Positions 18,512 through 27,299 are shown, numbered from the stretch's first letter. The stretch is DNA of 59,080 bases from an uncultured Alphaproteobacteria bacterium (GCA_944389235.1 CALXLO010000005.1:1-59080); one strand, 5' to 3'. The notes: generated by a model not told the origin, from the letters alone. Translations and numbers: made by a program.

Positions 18512-21055
18512 GTGGCAGATAAAAGCAAATTAACCCCAGTTATGCAGCAATATATGGATATGAAAGCTGAAAATCCAGATGCGCTGCTGATGTTTCGTTT
18601 GGGTGATTTTTACGAGGCTTTTTTTGATGATGCCAAGGTTATCAGCAGCAGTTTGGGTCTGGTGCTGACCCAGCGCGGCACAGATGGCGATGGGGAAAAC
18701 ATACCAATGTGTGGGATTCCGTGGCATGCGGCAGATAATTATTTCGGTCGTTTGGTTCGCGCAGGTTTTTGTGTCGCATTGGTTGAACAAATGGAAACCC
18801 CAGCCGAAGCCAAAGCCCGTGGTCATAAGTTCATAGAACGACGCGTTGTGCGTGTATTAACGCCTGGGACATTGACCGATGAAAACTTGTTGGCACCCAA
18901 AAGTTCTAATTTTTTAATTGCTGTTGTGGCTGTATCTGACGGGTTGTTTGATATTGCGGGGTGCGATATTTCCACCGGCGAATTTTTTATTGGCAAAACA
19001 TCTGATGTTATTGATGATTTGGTTCGCATAAACCCAGCCGAAGTTATTTACCCAGAATCTGTGGCCGAAGATGCGACTTTTTTACGCATACGCAATATGT
19101 TCAAAACGACACCTGTGTATGAAAAACTGTATCATCGGGCAGATATTGACCAGATTGTATCGCGTGTATTCGGTGGCGCGGTATCATCAGACAATGCGAC
19201 AACAAATTGTGATGGTGCAATTTCGCTGTTGGCGGGCTATTTATTTAATACCCAGCGCGGTGCGGCGATAACATTTCGTGCGCCGTATGAATATAAATCT
19301 GGGCGACAATTATTGATTGATTCTGCAACATGGAAAAGTTTAGAAATAGATGCACCAATTAATGATGGTGGCGCATGTTTAATTGATGTGCTGGACAATA
19401 CCAAGACAGCTGCGGGTGCACGAAAATTGCGGTCTTATTTACGAACGCTGTCCGCAGATGTTAATGAAATTCACCGTCGTCAAGAACATATTGGGCATTT
19501 ATTATTAAACCCAGATGTTATGGGCATGGTGGCATCGGCGTTGGATAATGTGCCAGATGTTGGGCGCAGTCTGGCGCGATTAATGGCGGGGCGGGGTACA
19601 CCGCGTGATATGCGTCATATTGCGAATTTTTTAACGGAATTACCAAATGCAGTAATGCTGGGCGCACGATTAGATTCTGATTTTTCTGCGCGATTTTCTG
19701 CGATTCGCACAAATGATGAATTGGCGCTGGAATTAAATCGTGCGTTGTGCGATGAATTACCGACATTTTTCCGTGATGGCGGTGTTATTCGTGATGGTTT
19801 TGATATATCGCTGGATAACATGCGGTCATTGTCGCATGGTGCGCGGGAAACGATTGCAGGAATGCAGGCAGAATATGCCGCCGCAACTGGTGTGCATAAT
19901 TTGAAAATAAAATACAACAATATGCTGGGGTATTTTATAGAGGTTCCGTCCAATCGTGCTGATGCGTTAATGGCACCAGAATCTGGATTTATCCATCGTC
20001 AGACTATGGCGGGTAATATGCGTTTTACAACTGCGCGATTAATTGATTTAGATAATGATGTGCGCAGTGCAGCAGAAAAATCTGCCGCGATAGAGGCGGA
20101 TATTATAAACCGCTTGATTGAAAAAATACGGGCGATATCAGATGATTTATTGGCGGCGGCTGATTTATTAGCGGATTTAGATACATGGTATTCATTAGCC
20201 GTTGCGGCAGACAAGTATTCATGGGTTCGCCCAGAAATTACCGACGATGTGGCATTTGATGTCGTTGGTGGGCGGCATCCGGTCATAGAATATGTTTTGC
20301 GCAGTCGTGGCGATAATTTTGTTAAAAATGATTGCAATTTGAATGCAAAGTCTGTTGCACTATTAACTGGTCCAAATATGGCGGGTAAATCAACATATTT
20401 GCGTCAGAATGCATTATTAGTTGTAATGACTCAGATGGGGTCTTTTGTTCCGGCAACGCGTGCGACAATTGGAATTTGCGACCAATTATTCAGTCGTGTT
20501 GGCGCGTCTGATAATTTAGCCGCCGGTCAGTCTACATTTATGGTTGAAATGTGTGAAACAGCCAACATACTGCGTCGTGCGACGAAAAATTCATTTATAA
20601 TATTTGATGAAATAGGGCGGGGTACCGCAACATACGACGGTATGGCAATTGCCCAAGCAGTATTAGAATATATGAACGATTTGCATGCCAGAACATTGTT
20701 CGCGACGCATTATCATGAATTAACATCACTGGTGGGTGATGATAATGGGCTGTTGGGCAATGTATCGTGTTTAACAATTGATGTGCGTGAACATGATAAC
20801 CAGATTATATTTATGCACAAAATTGTTGCAGGCGTTGCAAATCGGTCGTATGGTATCCAGGTTGCAAAAATGGCGGGTATGCCAGAATCTGTGGTTGCCC
20901 GGGCAGAATGTGTGCTGGACGCGCTGGAATCACGCGATGCACAGCATCATATATGTGATGCGCCATGTTTACGGGCGGAATCTGATGCAACGCGCCAGAC
21001 GCATGGGTGTGTGGCACAACCAGGGGTAAAGGAACAATTAAAACTGTTTGGGTAA
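18512..21055 (+). CDS. mutS: DNA mismatch repair protein MutS
   Basis: Mismatch recognition ATPase, 847 aa. Mismatch-binding domain with LLMFRLGDFYEAFFDDA (the Phe-x-Glu motif), P-loop GPNMAGKST (about 620), Walker B IIFDEIGRGTATYDG and the ATPase end. The C-terminus reads EQLKLFG, a match to the sliding-clamp binding motif QL[SD]LF. The start is GTG at 18512; the nearest ATG runs into a stop after two codons. mutL is not nearby. Confidence 0.96.
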   Translation: MADKSKLTPVMQQYMDMKAENPDALLMFRLGDFYEAFFDDAKVISSSLGLVLTQRGTDGDGENIPMCGIPWHAADNYFGRLVRAGFCVALVEQMETPAEAKARGHKFIERRVVRVLTPGTLTDENLLAPKSSNFLIAVVAVSDGLFDIAGCDISTGEFFIGKTSDVIDDLVRINPAEVIYPESVAEDATFLRIRNMFKTTPVYEKLYHRADIDQIVSRVFGGAVSSDNATTNCDGAISLLAGYLFNTQRGAAITFRAPYEYKSGRQLLIDSATWKSLEIDAPINDGGACLIDVLDNTKTAAGARKLRSYLRTLSADVNEIHRRQEHIGHLLLNPDVMGMVASALDNVPDVGRSLARLMAGRGTPRDMRHIANFLTELPNAVMLGARLDSDFSARFSAIRTNDELALELNRALCDELPTFFRDGGVIRDGFDISLDNMRSLSHGARETIAGMQAEYAAATGVHNLKIKYNNMLGYFIEVPSNRADALMAPESGFIHRQTMAGNMRFTTARLIDLDNDVRSAAEKSAAIEADIINRLIEKIRAISDDLLAAADLLADLDTWYSLAVAADKYSWVRPEITDDVAFDVVGGRHPVIEYVLRSRGDNFVKNDCNLNAKSVALLTGPNMAGKSTYLRQNALLVVMTQMGSFVPATRATIGICDQLFSRVGASDNLAAGQSTFMVEMCETANILRRATKNSFIIFDEIGRGTATYDGMAIAQAVLEYMNDLHARTLFATHYHELTSLVGDDNGLLGNVSCLTIDVREHDNQIIFMHKIVAGVANRSYGIQVAKMAGMPESVVARAECVLDALESRDAQHHICDAPCLRAESDATRQTHGCVAQPGVKEQLKLFG

Positions 21056-21060
21056 ATGTT

Positions 21061-21555
21061 ATGTCAGGAATAAGAAAAATACTGGAACCAGCATTTGTGG
21101 TAAGATATCCGATTTCGTCAGTTGGATTTTATGAATTTGGCAATATTGATGCACTAAAAAAATTCTTGCAAGAATTTGATTTTGTTCGCGGATGTGAACA
21201 TCTGGGGTTTTGTATCCCGTCGTTTCAGTTGGGAACAAAGATGTCTTTTAATTTAGACGGCTATTCACATAATGCACTGCGATGGGGACCGCGTTTTATA
21301 TTAACAGACGGTTCTGATTTTGCCGTCGATAACGGCAAAATGTCAATAACAATACCGAATATATCGCAAACGCGTTATCCAAATTTCTTTGTAAAGCAGT
21401 ATTCTCAGGTGTCTTTGCCGCTGGATTATGCAGATGCAGTATTGGATTTACAAAATATGTCTCAGTTATGGCCAATATGCTGTGGTAATCGCACAAAATT
21501 GCAGACTTTTCTGGGGCGCGCAGCGCGGGAACGCTATCAAATAACCAGGTTATAA
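21061..21555 (+). CDS. Unknown protein, first of a tandem paralogous pair (164 aa)
   Basis: No family recognised. The ATG at 21061 is chosen since the upstream extension overlaps mutS. The protein resembles the next gene along its length: FQLGTKMSFNLDGY...RWGPRFI and DAVLDLQNMSQLWPICC followed by FLGRAARERYQITRL at the end. No signal peptide or membrane helix is evident, so it is probably cytoplasmic. Both paralogues have exactly 164 aa. Codon use matches its neighbours. Sits between mutS and truB in a single direction of transcription, six bases after mutS. Confidence 0.7.
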   Translation: MSGIRKILEPAFVVRYPISSVGFYEFGNIDALKKFLQEFDFVRGCEHLGFCIPSFQLGTKMSFNLDGYSHNALRWGPRFILTDGSDFAVDNGKMSITIPNISQTRYPNFFVKQYSQVSLPLDYADAVLDLQNMSQLWPICCGNRTKLQTFLGRAARERYQITRL

Positions 21556-21573
21556 AAACACAGGGTGGCACCA

Positions 21574-22068
21574 ATGTATGTAAAACCGCTGATTATATTT
21601 GAAACAAAGTTAAACGGGACATTGGTGGACAGTTTTCGGGTTTTTCGTACGCCGCACACATTAAAAACATTTTTAGAATCTTGGAATTATATGCAGCCAT
21701 CGCCATCTGGTGAAATGTCCGAAGTTTTACCAGAATTTCGTCTGGGTACGCGGCTGCGTTTTAATTTGGATGATTATTTATGTCGGTCGGATATTTTGTG
21801 GGGACCGCGTTTTATCATAGGGCGTGCTATGCGCATGGATGGCAAGCGTTTATTTGTTGATGCCCCAATGACCAAGATTGGTGCATTTGGGTTGGCAAAT
21901 TCACCGCGTGAATGGCGCGAGATTCCTTTCCATCATGGTATGGCAGATGCGGTAATTGATTTAACAAATATGCGCCAATTGTGGCCAAAATGTGAATTTA
22001 GTCGTTCTGAACTGGCGCGATTTATGACACGCGTTGCCCGACAAAGATATATTATACGGGGGCGTTAA
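21574..22068 (+). CDS. Unknown protein, second of a tandem paralogous pair (164 aa)
   Basis: Paralogue of the gene at 21061. Shared blocks: F..FRLGTRLRFNLDDY and LWGPRFI (about residues 50-85), then DAVIDLTNMRQLWPKC and FMTRVARQRYI near the end. ATG at 21574 preferred over GTG at 21565 on account of the match in length. No catalytic motif was recognised. It ends two bases before the truB start, suggesting coupled translation. Role cannot be assigned from sequence. Confidence 0.7.
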   Translation: MYVKPLIIFETKLNGTLVDSFRVFRTPHTLKTFLESWNYMQPSPSGEMSEVLPEFRLGTRLRFNLDDYLCRSDILWGPRFIIGRAMRMDGKRLFVDAPMTKIGAFGLANSPREWREIPFHHGMADAVIDLTNMRQLWPKCEFSRSELARFMTRVARQRYIIRGR

Positions 22069-22070
22069 TC

Positions 22071-22946
22071 GTGGCAGACGGGTGGATTATCTTGGACAAG
22101 CCATCTGGCATAACCAGTCGTGCGGCCGGCACGCGCGTGGCACGCATGTTTGGGGCGCGAACATTTGGTCATGTTGGCACACTGGACCCCATGGCATCGG
22201 GGGTATTGCCCATCGCAATTGGTGCAGCAACACGAATGATACCGTTTGTTGAAGACGCACGCCCGTCAATCAAAGAATATTTATTTTCTGTTCAATTTGG
22301 CACAGAAACAGATACATTAGATATAACCGGCGCGCAAACTGTGCGTACAGATATTATACCAACAACAGATGCGGTTATTAATGCGCTGGGGCAATTTATT
22401 GGCGATACAGAACAAACGCCACCGATGTACAGCGCGGTGCATATTGATGGTCGTCGTGCATACGAACTGGCGCGGCGGGGCATGGCGGCGCAAATGCCGG
22501 CGCGGCGCGTGCACATTGATGCGTTAAAGTTAATATCGTGTAATGATAATTTATGGACATTTTGTGTACGATGTGGACGCGGGACATATATACGCGCATT
22601 GGCGCGTGATATTGCCGCTGCATGCGGCACTGTTGCAACGGTTAGCATGATACGCCGCACAGAAACAATCGGATATGATGTAAAAAACGCTGTAAAACTT
22701 GATTTTTTAGAAAATCTGGTTAATAATGGTGCGGATTTCAGTAAATATCTGGAACCAACAGATTTTGGACTGGGGGACATTCCGGTTTTGAATCTGGACG
22801 ATAAATCGGCAAAATTATACAAAAACGGCGGGTTTGTCGCGACAAATGGGGCAAATGGATTACAACGCGTTTATTCTGATAGTAAGTTTATTGGTATTGG
22901 AATAATTTGCGATAATGTATTGCGTCCAAAACGAACAATAAAATAA
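22071..22946 (+). CDS. truB: tRNA pseudouridine-55 synthase
   Basis: Makes pseudouridine 55 in the T-loop of tRNAs. 291 aa with GTG start. Catalytic block GHVGTLDPMASGVLPIAIG (Asp about 43), then TPPMYSAVHIDGRRAYELAR and GTYIRALARDIA, the family's conserved motifs. The C-terminal PUA-like domain (about 235-291) is short. rpsO follows after 16 bases, the standard truB-rpsO pairing. rbfA and infB are missing upstream. Confidence 0.95.
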   Translation: MADGWIILDKPSGITSRAAGTRVARMFGARTFGHVGTLDPMASGVLPIAIGAATRMIPFVEDARPSIKEYLFSVQFGTETDTLDITGAQTVRTDIIPTTDAVINALGQFIGDTEQTPPMYSAVHIDGRRAYELARRGMAAQMPARRVHIDALKLISCNDNLWTFCVRCGRGTYIRALARDIAAACGTVATVSMIRRTETIGYDVKNAVKLDFLENLVNNGADFSKYLEPTDFGLGDIPVLNLDDKSAKLYKNGGFVATNGANGLQRVYSDSKFIGIGIICDNVLRPKRTIK

Positions 22947-22962
22947 AACAAAGGAAAAATAA

Positions 22963-23235
22963 ATGTCCGTTACAAAAGAAAAAAAACGCGAATTGATACA
23001 GCAATTCAAAACAACAGATACAGATAATGGTGGTTCTGCGGCATCCCAGGTTGCTGTTTTAACTGAACGGATACGCAATCTGACCGTGCACATGAAGAAT
23101 AATCACAAAGATTTACATTCCAGACATGGTCTGACCAAGATGGTTAATCGCCGTAAAAAATTGTTGGCGTACATCAAGAAAAACAGTACCACAGAATACG
23201 AAGATTTGATTAAAAAATTGGGTCTGCGTAAATAA
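22963..23235 (+). CDS. rpsO: 30S ribosomal protein S15
   Basis: Primary 16S rRNA-binding protein, 90 aa, normal length. Family hallmark: GSAASQVAVLTERIRNLT, then LHSRHGLTKMVNRRKKLLAY. ATG follows AAAGGA. A terminator follows at once; pnp, the usual next gene, is 600 bases on with its own promoter. Confidence 0.97.
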   Translation: MSVTKEKKRELIQQFKTTDTDNGGSAASQVAVLTERIRNLTVHMKNNHKDLHSRHGLTKMVNRRKKLLAYIKKNSTTEYEDLIKKLGLRK

Positions 23236-23262
23236 AAAACCGGGATTTTCCCGGTTTTTTAT
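23234..23262. terminator. Intrinsic terminator of rpsO (CCGGGATTTTCCCGG)
   Basis: Hairpin 23240-23254 with A-run before and T6 after; also serves the convergent Cys-rich gene. Confidence 0.85.
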
Positions 23263-23266
23263 TATA

Positions 23267-23623
23267 TTACATTCCCATACAGTAAGCGCAATCACCGCCT
23301 GATATGCCGGACGGTAAAGATGCGTGTATTGTACAACATTCTGTGCGTTTTGATGTTGCGTTGCACCCGCTATAACTCTGCACATAGGTGCCGGTGCTGT
23401 CGCTAAGCGTTCTATCTGCGCGACTGCAATATGTCCCAGATAAACTCCAGCCTGATGGACAAGAATAAGATGTCTGATATGCCCCATTTGGACAGCAATA
23501 TTTACCCCTGGTTGTTGAATTGCAAAAATTTTGCTCAGTATATGTGCATTGCAAACTGCCCAAAGCATAGACATTGCAAACAGACAACGCAAATACGAAT
23601 ACACTAAATAAGTATTTTTTCAT
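23267..23623 (-). CDS. Small cysteine-rich secreted protein (118 aa, unknown)
   Basis: N-terminal signal peptide (MKKYLFSVFVFALSV then cleavage near VYA). The mature part of about 98 residues has 11 cysteines, including two CC pairs (GKYCCPNG and RTECCTIH), and many Ser, Thr, Tyr and Gly residues, but few charged residues. This pattern suggests an exported disulfide-rich surface or adhesin-like protein. The start is the Met with the signal peptide (23623), not the upstream Met. No family recognised; it stands alone between rpsO and pnp on the opposite strand. Confidence 0.65.
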   Translation of the reverse strand: MKKYLFSVFVFALSVCNVYALGSLQCTYTEQNFCNSTTRGKYCCPNGAYQTSYSCPSGWSLSGTYCSRADRTLSDSTGTYVQSYSGCNATSKRTECCTIHASLPSGISGGDCAYCMGM

Positions 23624-23696
23624 TTGAAATATTCCCACTCTATATTTTTTACAAGTACATTATATCTTGCACAAAGATACATATCAATTAAATTAT

Positions 23697-23724
23697 TTGC
23701 AATGGCGTAAATATGGTTTATAAT
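23697..23724 (+). promoter_or_regulatory. Probable sigma-70 promoter of pnp
   Basis: TTGCAA, 16 bases, consensus TATAAT (23719-23724). The same hexamers and spacing precede the tRNA-Val array at 27010. A leader of about 100 bases follows. Confidence 0.6.
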
Positions 23725-23750
23725 CGGCACTGCGCGGGGGATAAATTGTT

Positions 23751-23786
23751 CATTCTTGCATTTTATTCGGAATGCAAAAACGAATG
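23751..23786 (+). promoter_or_regulatory. Stem-loop in the pnp leader
   Basis: Nested inverted repeat: CATTC/GAATG outside, TTGCATT/AATGCAA inside. In E. coli, pnp is autoregulated through an RNase III-cut leader hairpin; a similar role is inferred here, not shown. Confidence 0.5.
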
Positions 23787-23837
23787 ATTTTTCTTCGCGC
23801 TTAATTAAAGTTATAACAATATTAGATGGAGAAAAAT

Positions 23838-26006
23838 ATGTTATTCGGTTTATTTAACAAAGATGAAAAAAAACAATTAAATAATCCTATTGCGGTTGAA
23901 ATTCCATACGGCAATACAACATTGCGCCTGGAAACCGGCCGCATGGCAAAGCAGGCAAATGGTTCTGTTTTGGCAACAATGGGCGGGACAATGGTCTTGG
24001 CAACCGTATGTGCAGAAAAAACAGCGGTCGAAGGGCAAGATTTCTTTCCGTTAACCGTTGATTACCAAGAAAAATTTGCATCTGCTGGTCGCATTCCTGG
24101 TTCACGCGACAGACGCGAAGGCAAACCATCAACCACAGAAACACTGATTGCGCGTTTGATTGACCGTCCAATTCGGCCGCTGTTTCCAGAAACTTTCAAA
24201 AACAAAGTGCAAATTGTTGCCCAGGTGTTTTCATACGACAGACAAAATCAGCCAGATATTTTGGCAATGATTGCTGCGTCTGCGGCGTTGGCGTTATCTG
24301 GTGTGCCGTTTGCAGGTCCGATTGGTGCGGCACGCGTCGGGTATTCAGATGGTAAATACATCTTGAATCCGTCCAAGTCTGAAACCGAAGATTCTGAAAT
24401 GGATTTGGTTGTTGCTGCGACCAAAGATGGCGTTTTAATGGTTGAATCTGAAATCGGCGAATTAGACGAAGCAACAACATTGGGTGCGGTTAAATTTGGA
24501 TTTGACGCACAACAAGATGTTATTCGTGCAATCAATGAATTGGCAGATAAAGCCGGCAAAGAACATTGGGCTGTGCCCGAACATTCAGATGAATATATCG
24601 CAATGCAGACAGATTTTGAATCTTTTGCGGGCGATATTGAAAATGCACTGCAAATAAAAGAAAAATTGGTGCGTCTGGATACATTGGCACAAATTCATAC
24701 TGCGGCCAAGGCGCGTATTCCAGAAATGTTCCCAGAAACCACAACGGCGACATCGACACTGGAATCGTGGGCAGATGAAATAATTGAAAATATCACTGCA
24801 CGCATTATGCGCAGTAATATCTTGGCGGGCAAGCCGCGTATCGATGGGCGCGATAATAAAACCGTTCGTCCGATTGAAATTGAATTGGGTGTGTTGCCGC
24901 GCGCACATGGTTCTGCGCTGTTTACACGCGGTGAAACCCAGGCGTTGGTATCATTAACCTTGGGCGGTGGCAAAGATGCACTGCCGATGGAGGGGTTAGA
25001 TGGTGCCGAAGAACGCGACTTTATATTAAACTATAATTTCCCGGGTTATTCTGTCGGCGAATGCAAGGGCTTGAAATCACCTGGTCGTCGCGAAATCGGT
25101 CATGGAAACCTGGCATGGCGTGCGTTGCACCCAATGGTGCCATCGCGCGAAAAATTTGACTATGTTATTCGCGTTGTGTCAGATATTTTGGAATCAAATG
25201 GTTCGTCATCAATGGCGACAACATGTGGTGCCACATTGGCAATGATGGATGGCGGTGTACCACTGACCCGTCCAGTTGCCGGTATTGCAATGGGCTTAAT
25301 CAAAGAAGGTGATGATTACGCTATCTTGACCGATATTTTGGGCGACGAAGACCACTTGGGCGACATGGATTTCAAGGTAACAGGTACTGACCGTGGTATT
25401 ACGGCATTACAGATGGATATTAAAATTACATCTATTACTTTTGAAATCATGGAACGCGCATTGGCCCAGGCCAAAGACGGTCGTATGCACATTTTGGGCA
25501 AAATTGAAAAGGCTATCAAGGCACCACGCGACCATGTGTCTGAATTTGCGCCACAAATGTATACTATGAAAATCAATCCGGACAAGGTTCGTGATGTTAT
25601 CGGCAAGGGCGGGGTGGTTATCCAGGCCTTGACGCGTGAAACGAACACTCAAATCGACCTAGAAGATGATGGTACCGTTAAAATTATGGCGGTATCCAAA
25701 GACGATGCTGATGCAGCAATGGAACGCATCAAAGGCATTATTGCAGAACCCGAAGTCGGTATGATTTATCCAGGTGTTGTATCTGGGGTCAAAGATTTTG
25801 GACTGTTTGTGAAAATTCTGAACGGATTTGAAGCAATGGTTCATATTTCTGAAATAACCGGTGAACGCATCGCCAAGATAGAAGACACCAAGATAAAAGA
25901 AGGCGATAAAGTATTTGTTCGCTATCTGGGTGCTGATAAACGCGGTAAAACGCGTATGTCTATGGTCGGTATTGACCAGAAAACAGGTGCGGAAATAGAA
26001 AAATAA
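23838..26006 (+). CDS. pnp: Polynucleotide phosphorylase
   Basis: 3'-5' phosphorolytic exoribonuclease of the RNA degradosome, 722 aa. Two RNase PH domains with the linker between, GDEDHLGDMDFKVTGT in the active second domain, then KH (MKINPDKVRDVIGKGG, about 560-620) and S1 (GVVSGVKDFGLFVKILNGFEAMVH-like region, about 628-700) RNA-binding domains. The ATG at 23838 with GGAG at 23828 is preferred over ATG at 23826, which lies in the Shine-Dalgarno. Ends without the usual disordered tail. Confidence 0.96.
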   Translation: MLFGLFNKDEKKQLNNPIAVEIPYGNTTLRLETGRMAKQANGSVLATMGGTMVLATVCAEKTAVEGQDFFPLTVDYQEKFASAGRIPGSRDRREGKPSTTETLIARLIDRPIRPLFPETFKNKVQIVAQVFSYDRQNQPDILAMIAASAALALSGVPFAGPIGAARVGYSDGKYILNPSKSETEDSEMDLVVAATKDGVLMVESEIGELDEATTLGAVKFGFDAQQDVIRAINELADKAGKEHWAVPEHSDEYIAMQTDFESFAGDIENALQIKEKLVRLDTLAQIHTAAKARIPEMFPETTTATSTLESWADEIIENITARIMRSNILAGKPRIDGRDNKTVRPIEIELGVLPRAHGSALFTRGETQALVSLTLGGGKDALPMEGLDGAEERDFILNYNFPGYSVGECKGLKSPGRREIGHGNLAWRALHPMVPSREKFDYVIRVVSDILESNGSSSMATTCGATLAMMDGGVPLTRPVAGIAMGLIKEGDDYAILTDILGDEDHLGDMDFKVTGTDRGITALQMDIKITSITFEIMERALAQAKDGRMHILGKIEKAIKAPRDHVSEFAPQMYTMKINPDKVRDVIGKGGVVIQALTRETNTQIDLEDDGTVKIMAVSKDDADAAMERIKGIIAEPEVGMIYPGVVSGVKDFGLFVKILNGFEAMVHISEITGERIAKIEDTKIKEGDKVFVRYLGADKRGKTRMSMVGIDQKTGAEIEK

Positions 26007-26014
26007 TCGCAACG

Positions 26015-26054
26015 ATAACCGCGCCTGCCAATGTTCTTTGGGTGGCGCGGTTAT
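26015..26054 (+). terminator. Stem-loop after pnp
   Basis: ATAACCGCGCC pairs with GGCGCGGTTAT around an 18-base loop. The 3' flank is ATTATAATT instead of a pure T-run, so it may end only part of the transcript before ybaB, or stabilise the pnp mRNA. Confidence 0.5.
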
Positions 26055-26078
26055 TATAATTAACCAATGGTGTAAATT

Positions 26079-26378
26079 ATGGATATGGAATCTTTGATGG
26101 CCCAGGCCAGCGCACTGCAAGATAAGGTCGCCGCGGCGCAAAATAAATTGGCGGCAACACATGTCAAAGGTATTGCCGACGGTGGCGCATGTGTTATTGA
26201 TATGACCGGCAAGTATGACTTGGCAGATATAACAATTCGCGACGATGTGCTGACCCGTGGCGCAGATGCCGTTGCACAAATTGTTGCAATTGCCTATAAC
26301 GATGCCAAGGCCAAGGCAGACGCATTGATTGAACGCGTAATGGGCGAAGCAACCGCCGGCGTTCCGATGCCAGAATAA
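26079..26378 (+). CDS. YbaB/EbfC family nucleoid-associated protein
   Basis: Small dimeric DNA-binding protein, 99 aa. LMAQASALQDKVAAAQNKLAATHVKG then ITIRDDVL and IAYNDAKAKADALIERVMGE match the family, which normally begins with repeated Met/Gln helix segments. It lacks the usual dnaX and recR neighbours. The Gly/Met-rich C-terminus is short. Two Met candidates exist (26079 and 26085). Confidence 0.85.
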   Translation: MDMESLMAQASALQDKVAAAQNKLAATHVKGIADGGACVIDMTGKYDLADITIRDDVLTRGADAVAQIVAIAYNDAKAKADALIERVMGEATAGVPMPE

Positions 26379-26428
26379 AAAAAGGCTAGACAACGCGATA
26401 AAAAAGCCTTATTATTTGCCAGCGATAT

Positions 26429-26505
26429 GGATGTTTAGCTCAGTTGATTAGAGCGTCTCGTTTACACCGAGAAGGTCGGGGGTTTGAGTCCCTCAACATC
26501 CACCA
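26429..26505 (+). tRNA. tRNA-Val (UAC)
   Basis: Acceptor GGAUGUU pairs with AACAUCC, then A and encoded CCA. Anticodon arm UCUCG-UUUACAC-CGAGA gives anticodon UAC. D and T arms are standard (AGCUCAGUUGAUUAGAGC; GGGGGUUUGAGUCCCUC). Confidence 0.96.
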
Positions 26506-26512
26506 CAAAATA

Positions 26513-26539
26513 TAATCGCCCAACGGGCGATTTTATTTT
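26513..26539 (+). terminator. Intrinsic terminator after tRNA-Val(UAC)
   Basis: AATCGCCC-AAC-GGGCGATT then TTATTTT. Its right arm forms the edge of the inverted repeat copy at 26518. Confidence 0.75.
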
Positions 26540-26834
26540 GTGCATGGGGATGCATCCCGCAGCGCAGGGGCGTTTGATAATAGTTCAACTTAGTATAGCT
26601 GTTTTTTTTACAAAATTTATTTTAATCTTGAATGTTTGAATTTTGGGGATGAATATGCGCGTTGTTTTGATTCCAGTTCTGCCATTACGATTGGCTTTAT
26701 GCGTTCCAGCAAAGTAAACAATGTACAATATGCGTTTAGCAATTCGTCAAATAGTTCTGCTTTGGTTTTTGATTTTGCCATGTTAACCCCCATAAAATAT
26801 AAACAAAAACCACCAGATAAAAACACAGGTGGTT
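26518..26834 (-). repeat. Dispersed repeat with 54-aa ORF, copy 3 (inverted)
   Basis: Reverse complement of 1-319, nearly identical throughout, including the 3' tail with GGGATGCATCCC and the GCCC-GTT-GGGC hairpin. Weaker similarity to copy 2 continues upstream to 26920 and ends at a CTCCAAC/GTTGGAG hairpin (26891-26914) followed by T5. The copy abuts tRNA-Val(UAC), a typical landing place for mobile DNA. Confidence 0.85.
26617..26781 (-). CDS. Small conserved repeat-borne protein, copy 3 (54 aa, unknown)
   Basis: 54 aa, MAKSKTKAELF...SRLK, with the C-terminus of copy 1 (SSPKFKHSRLK) and most internal residues of copy 2. ATG at 26781 has the same GGGGG leader. Frame intact. No known family; role unknown. 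Confidence 0.55.
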   Translation of the reverse strand: MAKSKTKAELFDELLNAYCTLFTLLERIKPIVMAELESKQRAYSSPKFKHSRLK

Positions 26835-27009
26835 GGAGGCTTCTAACAATTAGCAAGAATTGCGACTTTTATTCAATATATTCAAAGTCCCTCCAACCAC
26901 GAATTGGGTTGGAGTTTTTATCGTCCCTGCGGACGCTTGCTATTGGATTAGAAGTATCCAGCGACAGAACACCCGTCGCAAAAATTATTATAGTCAGCAT
27001 AATTTAATA
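26835..27009. other. Spacer between repeat copy 3 and the tRNA-Val array promoter
   Basis: Holds the diverged upstream part of the repeat and a CTCCAACC...GGTTGGAG hairpin followed by T5 (26891-26919), which can act as a plus-strand terminator. No gene recognised. Confidence 0.5.
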
Positions 27010-27037
27010 TTGCAATCTGAAAATTGTTTGGTATAAT
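27010..27037 (+). promoter_or_regulatory. Probable promoter of the tRNA-Val array
   Basis: TTGCAA, 16 bases, TATAAT (27032-27037). It matches the pnp promoter in both hexamers and spacing. The first tRNA-like unit begins 20 bases later. Confidence 0.6.
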
Positions 27038-27057
27038 CGCCAAGTTAAAATAGTTTT

Positions 27058-27121
27058 GGTGGTTAGTTCAGTGTAAATATTGTCGATTTCATGGACAAAT
27101 CACCGGAACAAAGGCAGTTTT
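27058..27121 (+). pseudogene. Truncated tRNA-Val-like unit A (64 bases)
   Basis: Starts GGTGGTTAGTTCAGT and ends with the same 40-base tail (CATGGACAAATCACCGGAAC...) as units B and C, but lacks the anticodon arm. No encoded CCA and no intact T-loop. Confidence 0.7.
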
Positions 27122-27210
27122 GGGTGGTTAGTTCAGTTGGTCAGCCGCGTGCGTTGACATCGTAAAGGTTGTCGGTTTCATGGACAAATCACCGGAACAA
27201 AGGCAGTTTT
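27122..27210 (+). pseudogene. Degenerate tRNA-Val-like unit B (89 bases)
   Basis: GGGTGGTTAGTTCAGTTGGTCAG, then an anticodon arm GTGCG-TTGACAT-CGTAA retaining GAC with one mismatch and one wobble. The T-arm is destroyed (no TTCGA). GGTGGTT can still pair with AATCACC as a 7-bp acceptor, but the base after it is G and no CCA follows. Identical to unit C. Confidence 0.75.
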
Positions 27211-27299
27211 GGGTGGTTAGTTCAGTTGGTCAGCCGCGTGCGTTGACATCGTAAAGGTTGTCGGTTTCATGGACAAATCACCGGAACAAAGGCAGTTTT
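27211..27299 (+). pseudogene. Degenerate tRNA-Val-like unit C (89 bases)
   Basis: Same 89 bases as unit B without a visible difference, so the duplication is recent or kept identical. Runs straight into the functional tRNA-Val. Confidence 0.75.

Noticed and set aside
27058-27299. Tandem repeats as a CRISPR array
   Set aside because: Units are adjacent without spacers and are plainly related to the tRNA-Val that follows.
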